NCBI GenBank assembly: GCA_037178855.1
Contig: JASJZC010000006.1
Span: forward strand, 7,482,501-7,546,500
From: Oscheius sp. JU75
Lineage: Eukaryota; Nematoda; Chromadorea; Rhabditida; Rhabditidae
Direction: 5' to 3'
Length of the DNA: 64,000 bases
Both the position numbers and the translations under genes were made by a program. Below, in pieces: positions 55,411 to 64,000 of this stretch; within the stretch, counting starts at the first letter, position 1; the number at the start of each line of letters is the position of its first letter. Under the pieces are notes generated by a model. The model was not told where the DNA came from. It did no database searches and worked only from the letters and a program-made list of their open reading frames with translations.

Positions 55411-58400
55411 CTAGAATTTGCGCTTCTTGATCTTCATCTTTCTCTTGGCGTGAGGATCCTTCTCCTCCGGAATGTCGGCCTTCGGCAAGGCGCGTTTGCT
55501 TTTCACACTGATACTCGTCTGGATCGGCTGCGAGAACTTCATATTCGCGCCGGAGAAGGCCTAAAATTGTTCGTAGTTTGAAGCCAAACAGAGATTAAGA
55601 ACCTCTTCCAGATCTTTCTGATCGGCCTTGATCTCGTATTGTCGAAGCTCCTTGTTCAGCTCGGCCAGCATCGTCTTCTTATCCCGCTCCTGCCGCTCGC
55701 GAATTTCCGTGGCTGCTTCGTTTAGATCTTCCTAAAACTTTGTTTTTCTTGCGAACCAAAGGAAAGACAGACCTCCAAAGTCTTAGCCAAGGGCTGGAGA
55801 TGATTGGCGACGTCTTCGCTGACCTGTCCGCCATCCATTATAGAGCGAATCGAATCGGCACAAATGTTGTCGAAAGCATCGGACAGCTTTCTGATGCTCT
55901 TGTTGAACAGGGCCAGTATCTGGAAGGGACTATTGTAATTAAGAAAAGGACTAAAAACTTGCCTGATTCGATGGCAGATCGAGTTCCGATCCGATTTTCT
56001 CCATCGACTTGTACTGCAGACCACGGCCAAGTAGGACAGCTGCCTGGATTGCTGACAGCTTCACATCCGGGGAAATACGCTGCTCGAAGTATAATTTGCA
56101 GACGATGGGCACGAGGTCGGTGATAAGCTGATGGTCGATCATATTCCTCGAATACTGGGAGAGCCGCTTCAGGTCCGAATTGGAGAGGAACATGGAAAGC
56201 TGCTCTCGGCTGAGGACTGAAAATGGTTGGGATAAGGATCAAAAGACAGTCAATTTTTAACGAAAATCTGCAAGAACTTTGTAAGACAAGGCTTCTTCCA
56301 CACGTCACCTGCCTACTTTAAATTTGTTAGATTGCCAAAAAACCCGTTTGATATGTATGAAACTTTTGAAGAAAGCTATCTTCTAGTTTTTCGGATAAAT
56401 CTGGTGCGAGGTATATTTCCTTGGTCGCAGCAATAGAAAACGGGGTCTAATTGTGGGAAACCTCATTTTAACAAAGCCGAAAAATGATATTCTGATGAGT
56501 TCAGGACATTTTAACAAGTTTCATGTATTTCACTGGAGAAAAAGAGCCCTCACCCTGACTATCAGCTCCGTGCTCAATAGTCTTGTTCCGGAGCTGAAGA
56601 AGCGACATGGCCAGTTGGGCTGGAAAAGTGGTAAACTCATATGCCAGAAGCTGATTCAGACGACGACGAAACTCGGTCCAATAGGCACTCAGCCACTTCG
56701 AATTGTCCTCTTTGTCTGGAACCCGACTCTCAAGAAGAATTAATAAAATCTAACCTGTCAGGAGATGTTTGAGCATAATACAAGTGTATTCGCCGGTCAG
56801 CTCATTCGCTGACTGTCTCAAGTAGACGGGCACGTAACCGCCCTTCTTCCAAAACTTGAGTAGGTTCAAGGTGAGGCCAAAAGAGACACCTGAAGTTGTT
56901 GAAATAATCAACAAATTTTTTAAAACAATACCCAGATAATCGAGCTGTTCGGCCTTCCTCTCTGTGAGTCTCAAAAGCAATGGAGGGAGATCATTCCTCG
57001 GAGCGATTTGCTCCTCGAGCAGGGCAACAGTGTCCGCGTTCTGAATATTTTATTTTTAGCAAAAAATCAAGCAAACCTTGACAGTTTTGACCTTTTCCTT
57101 GCTACTACTCTCCTCCAGAGAGGTCATCTTGCCGAAATAATAGTCTTCGAGAAGCGACAAGGCCCTGGTACCGTAGCCCATTGACTGATAATCCGGGTGG
57201 ACAGCGATGCGGACAACTCTGCCGCCGAAGAGGGTCGGAAAATCGCTGTCCTGAAAGAATATAAAATAGACAAAAGAAAGTAAGGAACCATGAACTGTTG
57301 AGAGACTGTCCAGGGCAACAGATCACCGGCGGCACGTTTTCCTCGATCCAGCGACGAGGAGACAGAGTCTTTCGAAAGATTTCCCTCCAGACAGACTTGA
57401 ATAATGACCAGTACTTCAGGTAGACTCGTCTGACTCTCTTTAACCGGCGCCACAAGAACAAAGAGATGATGGGCCGGAGCATCACTCAACATCTAAAAAC
57501 CGTCTGTTTTGAATAGGAAATTAATGCACCTGGAGGTCATTGGGACTGTTTTTGTAGTGGGCCGATACGTAGATCCCCATAAGCTGCTGGAGGAAAGCCT
57601 CTGAGGCTTTGTGGAATGAGAATAGCGTGTCGCGGTTGACGAAGAATCTGAAAATGTTGCTATATGATTCATTACTTTAGACTCTAGTCGTCTCTTTTGA
57701 CCTGTACGGAGACTTCGCATTGGTGGCTTCCTAGTATCGTGTTTTATTGGTGTCCAAACGTCTCTGATTCTATTCCGCCCATTGGTTTTTTCTCGTTTTC
57801 GAGGTCTTTTTTTTACAGTTCGACACCAGTCAAAAAGGCAGCGCAAACACATTTTTCTGGCTATTTTTTTTCGGGTCAATCAATGGAAAACGCACCGATA
57901 TGATAATAGACAACTCCATACGCTTAAAATTTCATATGATTCTTTTTTCTCGCCCTCAGTTCACTCTCAGTGTTCAACTATGCTTGTAAACAACTCACAA
58001 TTCACAATCTGAAGGCGGCGGAGTGCCAGAGGAAATACGATTGCTGCTGTTACAAGCGTCCAGGCAAAGAACTCGGTTCAGCCACTGTTCAATCTAAAAC
58101 CACCGTTTAAAAATTTAACTTGATATGAATTACTTGATCTCCGGGCTTGTAGCGGATACTCTCGTCCAAAGTCATCTCGTGTAGAACACGTCCTTTGCTC
58201 AGAACGGCGGTTTCTCCCTTCGCGCATCCAATGGATTGCTGTCTCAGCTGCTGGAGCAGCTTGAGAGAAAGGCTACGTCCCGTTCCCTCATAGCCATTAA
58301 TTGTCGAGGCCAGGAACACGAGGTACGGGCCTATTTTTGGAAATAAGGCCAACATTTTTGCAAAAACAAACCCGAAATAAGTTCTTTGACCAGCGGAAGT

Positions 58401-59833
58401 GGAATGGCTGCTGCTTCGTCGACCACCACGAGCTCAGCCTGTCCAAGTTTGATGGCATCCGTTGGATGAATGTACTGAAATCTCATTATGCACAAAAAAA
58501 GGGAACTAGAATACCTGAATGGTCTGTCGGTGCTCGCGAAAGACATTGATCCGAACGATGGCCTTCCGGAACTCGGGATTTGTGGACTGGATCAGTTCGT
58601 AGTCCGTGTGTTCCTGGAAGTCGATCGCATCGAAGCCCTTGACGACAAATTCGAACAGGGTTCGTAGATTTTCCGGCGAGGGCGACGTGACGAAGATGTT
58701 GGTATAGCCGAAGGTCACAGCTCCGGCTAGCGAAAGTCCTAAAATGAAGATTACATATGAAAGAAGTTTGAAAAAGTACCCAGAGAAGCAGATTTGCCTC
58801 TTCCACGAGCAGCAGTCAACGAACATGTGGCATTAAGCGTCTTCTCCGTAATAACATCCAATAAGCTGAATAGGACAAAATGACGAAATTCCCACAAAAA
58901 GGATACCGAAGGAGAGCTTTTCCCTGACAAGCCGTCTTGCACTTGGCAAGGAGTGATCCAATCGGTTTCGTGTCCTTCATGGCCTCCTTCATCGTCTTCA
59001 GCTCTTCCTCTGCCGCCGACGCGTGCTTTGAATAGTTTTTCACTGGCTCCACATTCGAAATGTGGCTGGAGATAGGGAGAATGTTGAGACGATCGTCAAG
59101 AACGGCTATGCTCGGAGAGCTGGCCAGCGAAAGAATGAAGCGCTCGTTAAACCGCGGTACAATTTCCGTGTGGGATTCGGTCCGGTAGCGATTGTGAACG
59201 TCCATCGAGATCGTATAGATTTGACGGAGCGAGGAAACCGATTTCATCAGGAAAATGACCAGGCCGCCGCCTTCGACAGTCTCTATCGTTCTCGCCAGCA
59301 GATTCGGGGTCAGAGCTTCGAAGTCCTAGAAAAATTAATGTGAAAAAAATGACCAGAATAAGGAAGAAACCTGAAGAACAAGAGCTCCAAAAGTGTTTCC
59401 CAGAATCGTGTGCGTCTCATTATAGTAGCAATACCGAATATTTGTCGAAGAGACGAACGACTCGAATGGATCCGTTTCCTAAAAAAAGAAAGAAAGAAAG
59501 CCTCTCCCTATTTCATGCAAAGCTTACACTAATTATAGTGTTGCTAACAGCCTGCTTCCTTTTGAGCTCCTTCATGCGTTTCTTCCTGTGCGTCGTGAAG
59601 CCGAGATCCTTCTTGTAGCACCACAGAACAGAAGGTCGGGCCGAGACGGAAGACTTGGTCAGAATGTGGTAAAGAATCGGAACCTGAAATATTGAAAATA
59701 TTTCAAGAAAAGCAGCCTTTTAACTTACTTGATCACGACTTTTGTCGCCGACAATAGCGAACATGGTTCGATGGCCGGTGGCCACGCCATTTTCGACCAG
59801 AGTCCGGATTCTATTGTCCAGCTTATGTCGCAT
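55411..59833 (-). CDS. nath-10: RNA cytidine acetyltransferase NAT10 / Kre33 orthologue
   Basis: Nucleolar enzyme that uses ATP and acetyl-CoA to make N4-acetylcytidine in 18S rRNA and some tRNAs, also needed for small-subunit assembly. The start ATG 59833 (MRHKLDNRIRTLVENGVA) fits the family exactly. In order: SVLWCYKKDLGF, HRKKRMKELK, NIRYCYYNETH, DFEALTPNLLARTIETVEGG, SMDVHNRYRTESH, RFNERFILSLASS, Walker A TAARGRGKSA, SNIFVTSP-type (TNIFVTSPSPENL), NVFREHRQTIQYI, Walker B VVVDEAAAIP, STINGYEGTGRSLSLKL, then the GNAT part NRDTLFSFHKASE, HYKNSPNDLQMLSDAPAHH, SLPEVLVIIQVCLEG, GDLLPWTVSQQF, GGRVVRIAVHPDYQSMGYG, and KKGGYVPVYLRQ. The basic tail ends KRKMKIKKRKF before TAG 55411-55413. Introns are about 40-50 nt except one near 57650-58005 (about 355 nt). 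It looks complete and functional. Confidence 0.97.
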
Positions 59834-60192
59834 CTGAAAGTTTAGCATAAGAAATCGAAAAATAGCGAATCTAGGAGCAACAAACTGCAGAAAAGACGGA
59901 AGAAAAGTTCGTTGCTGAATTGCGACACTTTCGTTCAAACGCGCAGCAAATAACTTGAGTTTCGGCGAGCATTCCCTCGAAATGACCACAAAGTGAACCC
60001 TAAAGTCGGATTGATGGTGAAAACGTGAATAAACGTATAAACTTCTTTTCCTGGAGTGTCCAATCAACATTGGCAAGTCAAACTACCGAGTTTGAAGCAT
60101 TTTTGAATTCAAATGACGAAGGATCGTTAGAGGTAAACCTTTTTGAAACGAAAATTGTCGGGTAATTGTTTAAAACAGAGCCAAACTTTTTT

Positions 60193-61338
60193 CTTTGCGT
60201 GTTTTTAACGATTTGGTCGTTGAAAATTAACTAGTTTTTCACTGAACTCTTGGAAAACAAAAAAGAGAAAAGTATGAAAACCAGTGAACAAACTGGGTGA
60301 ATTACGACATAATAATCGGAAAACGAGAACGAATTTATTGCGATTTAGGCAACAAAACAAGGTAACAAGATGAAAACTGATCAAGGGATTCAACGTTGCA
60401 GTATATCGGAGATCTAAAGAATGGTTTCCTGGATTCTAATCGGGGTCAGAGATGTCTGGGCGCTCCCGAGGCATGAGTTGGTTTGTGAATTCGGAAATCA
60501 AGAAAACATTTTGGGTTTTTTCAATTTTTCAAAGTTGTAGCCCTTGAACTACTCAACAACCTCGCAGATCATTATGAATCTCAAAAACGCTGCCTTAATA
60601 CCGAAAATATCGGCTACAAAGTTATTGGTGATGGGTCGGCTTTCACAAAAGCGTTCATGGTTTCTGACGAGACTTTGAACTTTTTCTCTTCTTCTTCGAT
60701 TATCATCTCGTCCATTACGAGAAAAACTATGTTTTGGTCTTTGGCAGGAGGCATTTGCCGTTGCAATTACAGTGCTGATGTCCCTGGTCTCCTAAAATGG
60801 AGTCTTGGGCAACAGCAGGTCGGAACAACTGCAGTTCGATGTCGGACACGTCTGAAGCAGCAAAAAACGATTCTTGAAGTGGGTCTTGTTCCTGGCGCAC
60901 CATTAGGTGAGACGTCCTTTGGATATACCTAGCTATTTAAATCAGCCATCATTTCAAGAGTTACCGATAGAATCCATCCTTTTGCTTGAAAATAACTGCC
61001 ATTAGGCTTCGAGCTCCTTGGAGTTAGCGTATTGGGTCGACCGAATTCACAAACCAACTCATGCCTCGGGAGCGCCTAGACATCTCTGACCCCGATTAGA
61101 ATCCAGGAAACCATTCTTTAGATCTCCGATATACTGCAACGTTGAATCCCTTGATCAGCTTTCATCTTGTTACCTTGTTTTGTTGCCTAAATCGCAATAA
61201 ATTCCTTCTTGTTTTCCGATTATTATGTAGTAATTCACTTAGTTTGTTCGCTGGTTTACCTTTCTCTTTCCTGTTCTCCAAGAGTTCAGTGAAAAACTAG
61301 TTCATTTTCAACGACCAAATCGTTAAAAACACGCAAAA
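60193..61338. mobile_element. Long terminal-inverted-repeat (foldback-like) element
   Basis: Left arm about 60193-60494 and right arm about 61041-61338 are inverted copies of roughly 300 bp. The inner ~150 bp are nearly identical (from AAGGTAACAAGATGAAA to GTTTGTGAATTCGG, only about two differences), whereas the outer half has more substitutions and small indels. The 546-bp centre carries one open frame. The very ends and a target duplication are not clear: outside the arms TTTGCGTGTTTTTAACG matches, then similarity fades. It lies between nath-10 (5' side) and a chemoreceptor gene. Confidence 0.85.
60657..60932 (+). CDS. Unidentified open frame in the centre of the inverted-repeat element
   Basis: ATG at 60657 gives 91 codons (MVSDETLNFFSSSSIII ... 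GETSFGYT). The same frame is open without an ATG for another 50 or so codons upstream, from about 60498, reading FKVVALELLNNLADHYESQK and GYKVIGDGSAFTKAF. I do not recognise the protein. The amphipathic LELLNNLADHYESQKRCLN stretch looks protein-like. It could be the remainder of a captured or transposon gene, possibly with splice sites I cannot see. Confidence 0.35.
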   Translation: MVSDETLNFFSSSSIIISSITRKTMFWSLAGGICRCNYSADVPGLLKWSLGQQQVGTTAVRCRTRLKQQKTILEVGLVPGAPLGETSFGYT

Positions 61339-61518
61339 AATTTTCTATTTGTATTTGCTGGCTCTTTTTTAGTTTTCCGAAGGATCAATCAATCTGAGTG
61401 TACCCATGATGCTTCCGAGAGTGTAGGGAAGAGCAATACTTAATGAGCTCACGCTCTGATTGTCAAAGAACAATAATAGTTCATTTCAGACAGTGATAAA
61501 AAAGGATTTTCTAAGAAG

Positions 61519-63283
61519 TCAACTCAACACCATGGACCGACTTCGGGGATTCGAGTGCTCACTTATTACGATTGTCACTTGATTGCTTTGGGGTTGAACG
61601 AAATGTCTCAACAGAATCTTAGACAATCGTGTTCGATAGGAAGAGTTGGAGAAGATGATGAGAAGAGACGAGCAGGCCCCATGCCATCCAATAGATACCA
61701 TCAGCAGATTGCTCAGATTTTGGTTTCGACAAAAGTCCTTTTGCAGAAGAATACATATCATGATCCACATTCCGGGAAGAGCAATGACAAGGGTCGGAAA
61801 CAGAATCTAAACTGCTGGAGTTGGAGTCAAAAGTTTCGCGTGACCTGAGCGATTAGTGCTTTCATGTAGCTCTTGTGCATCATTCGCGTTCTTTCACTCA
61901 TGTTGCTCGCCATTCTTTCGAGTAATTTGAAGGAGTAGAACGAACAAAATCCATTCAGTGTTCCGCAGACCACTGCAAAACAGGATTATTTATGAGAGAG
62001 ACAGTTAGGAACAGTTTTACAGATGTGTTCGAGGCATCCGAACCGATGAAGAGTTGTTTCTACCAATTTTCCAAACTCTACATCTGGCTGTTCTTCTTCG
62101 GTCTAAACCCGGGCACTCTAAAGATTGCTCCCGAAGCGAAAACTGGGACTCTTTTCAAGCAGCTGACTCAAGCCACCGTGGTGCTAATATCGACTTCACC
62201 CCTGTCTGTCAGGACTTCCAAACTGTCCAGTCTCACATTTTTTATGTGGCTTGAACGGAGTTCTTGTGGCCAAAGCAACGTCCATTTTGAAATCACCTAT
62301 AGTCAGTAGAAGAAATGTCATCGCGATCATCGACTCAGACTTGGCGGTCACACTCGTCACGAAGAATCCCTCGTTTTGCGACTGATATCGAATCGCCGGA
62401 TTTTTCTGCAATTTTCACAGGGTCCAGCAATGCAGCAAGCGATCTTACCAAAACAAAAAGCTCTCTAGCCGTATTTTGATCCTCGACGTAAAGAGCGAAA
62501 TGGCTCAAGATCAGGATCATCAAGTCCCACAATATATGATAGATCACGATTGCGGGGATGAGATGATCGTCCCGTACTTTGAGTCTCGAACTATGTGGCA
62601 GTACTATTTGTAGCCGGTAGATGAAAAGATGACAAGTGCAGACAGACATTTCTGCTATGACCAGAATGGAAGAGACCTGAATCCGCGATGAGGTAAGAGT
62701 ACACAACAAAACACAAACTAGACCGAGGAAAGTACTCATTCCGAAGAGAGTTTGAGCCAGACCACTGAGAGTCCCACAAGGAAGGGGAAGGTAGATTATA
62801 CCGGACATGAACAGATCCAAGTGAATGTCCATGTAGGCGCCCAGGATCTGGAACTATTCTCTGTATTGAGCGGGAGGGATTGTATGAAATGTACATGCTT
62901 ACGCTGTTTTCGACCGAACTATAACATAAACAGCTCTTTCCCGTATAGTACCGTCAGATTAAACAACTGCCTGAGCTCGATCGACTCATACATACTCGTC
63001 CCGTAGTTGCCCAACCCTGGTTTTGAACTAAGAAATTTTTCTTAGTGCTCAGGTAACACAAAAGAACAGGCGGAAAAAAACCTAGACATTGTTCTTCGAG
63101 CCAGTTCCCTAACCCGAAACCCACAGTAAAGTACAGAAGATGCCACTTGTAGGTGGACATTTCTCCAGGAGAATGAGATAGAATCAGCCATATTGTCATC
63201 ACATTGATGATCAATCCGATAGACTGAGCCACGGCACTCGTCCCATGGTAAAGGCCCAGATCATAGGCGTATGGATCTGTCAA
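61519..63283 (-). CDS. Seven-transmembrane chemoreceptor, Srh/Sri type
   Basis: First recognisable exon: DPYAYDLGLYHGTSAVAQSI, TM1, LSHSPGEMSTYKWHLLYFTV, a hallmark of these families. After a 43-nt intron FFPPVLLCYLS. Middle exons include FMSGIIYLPLPCGTLSGLAQ, VCVLLCTLTSSRIQV, LIPAIVIYHILWDLMILIL. Late exons: FYSFKLLERM, RMMHKSYMKALIAQ then ILFPTLVIALPGMWIMICIL, and LLMVSIGWHGACSSLLIIF followed by SSYRTRL, the HG...YR pattern of Srh/Sri TM7. Stop at 61519-61521. The true start is not settled: the frame at 63283 opens with TTG after a GACAG acceptor, so a short 5' exon near 63330 is probable. Confidence 0.78.
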
Positions 63284-63570
63284 ACTATCTCAATCTGCGA
63301 AAAGATAATAAACTGAACTAACTTCATCGACGTAACCTGCCGCGTGGGTAGATGACAGGAATCTGTTCGAGGGTAGTCCTTGGTAATGACTGGTTTGGAT
63401 AGAGTATAAGTGCTGGGTATATGTTCGTTGTATGTTCTAGCTCAATTATGGAAGTGAGAAAGGGGAATTTGCAGGTGCTCTCGATTAATCACATTCTGCA
63501 TGGGAGGCAAAGTACAGAGAAATTCTTATGATTCATTTCCTGAACTCGTAAATCCTATAAAGCTCATGAT

Positions 63571-64000
63571 TCATATGCGATCTTCCTCGACTTCTTCACC
63601 CGTAGAACGCTCGTTGAGTAGACACGAAACGAACAAGAAGACACAGAATATAAGACCGACAACGAAGAAGTAGCCGGAGTAGACGACAAACTGAACCGTA
63701 TTTAAGATAGTAAAAATAGCAACAAACCTGTTGTCTGATCTGAAGGTTCCAGCCGTGAGAATCAGCTACGGCCAGAGTCAACTGCGTCTGTAGAGATACA
63801 GCCACGAAGGTATTCCATCCGAAGATAAGGCCGTAACTGGCTGAAGTCAGTGCCGAGGCGATGTTCGCGCTAAAGAGCGTCTTGTTTAGAAGAAATACGA
63901 AACAATCGCAACCAGAAAGTCTCTTACAGAGCCCCGACTCTTATATTAGTCATGGAGCGTCGATACGCTACGAGGAACGTGGAACAGCTATAGAAGCTAA
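63571..64000 (-). CDS. SLC19-type (reduced folate/thiamine) transporter, 3' end only
   Basis: Only the last exons are in the window; the gene continues to the right. Minus-strand reading: NIASALTSASYGLIFGWNTFVAVSLQTQLTLAVADSHG in two pieces (SASYGLIFGWNTF, VSLQTQLTLAVADSHGW), NLQIRQQ, then after a short intron VQFVVYSGYFFVVGLIF, CVFLFVSCLL and a Glu-rich tail ending at TGA 63571-63573. The FG.NTF.A..LQT.LT motif followed by one more transmembrane helix is the C-terminus of SLC19 family vitamin transporters (C. elegans folt genes). The paralogue and substrate cannot be told from this part. Confidence 0.72.

Overview
The window is nuclear DNA of a nematode, most likely a rhabditid. Evidence: (1) the 3' end of the 18S gene reads almost like that of Caenorhabditis; (2) the gene content is typical of nematodes (Str-, Sre- and Srh/Sri-type chemoreceptors, two divergent nuclear hormone receptors, a lustrin/Kunitz cuticle-type protein, class 3 lipases); (3) genes are split by very short GT-AG introns, mostly about 34-42 nt, many followed by a TTTCAG acceptor. 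The species cannot be named from sequence alone. All exon models come from reading the sequence by eye, without transcripts, so the outer limits are stop codons and the best ATG, and single internal junctions may be off.

Layout. 1-3280: ribosomal DNA on the minus strand (partial 28S, ITS2, 5.8S, ITS1, 18S truncated at its 5' side), joined directly to dispersed-repeat DNA. 3.8-10.1 kb: two minus-strand Cys-loop ligand-gated channel subunits, with two repeat families between and inside them. 10.3-13.5 kb: a FATP-type acyl-CoA synthetase. 13.5-18 kb: gene-poor, with a decayed mariner. 18.1-20.8 kb: a small Ly6-like membrane protein and a third channel subunit. 20.8-25.2 kb: two divergently transcribed nuclear receptors. 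25.3-27.8 kb: a secreted Cys-rich protein and an extracellular LRR protein. 27.8-30.9 kb: non-coding DNA ending in a tandem repeat cluster. 31-34 kb: a NUDT6-like Nudix hydrolase and a Str-type receptor. 34-39.9 kb: four secreted class 3 lipase paralogues in alternating orientation. 40.3-42 kb: a Gln-rich disordered protein. 43.4-49.2 kb: a large lustrin/Kunitz protein. 49.3-51.3 kb: an Sre-type receptor. 53.1-54.6 kb: a convergent pair of secreted proteins with Kunitz domains reduced to two cysteines. 55.4-59.8 kb: the NAT10/nath-10 RNA cytidine acetyltransferase. 60.2-61.3 kb: a long-inverted-repeat element. 61.5-64 kb: an Srh/Sri-type receptor and the 3' end of an SLC19-type vitamin transporter.

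The genes do not form one pathway. They combine housekeeping functions (NAT10, Nudix, FATP, SLC19, rDNA) with recently duplicated nematode families for sensing (channels, receptors), the extracellular matrix and digestion or secretion. Transposable and repeat DNA lies in introns and spacers: at least four introns (channel subunit, FATP, lustrin protein, Sre receptor) have been lengthened by repeats, while nearly all others are about 40 nt. Several convergent neighbours have stop codons only 6-47 bp apart, so 3' UTRs must overlap or be extremely short.
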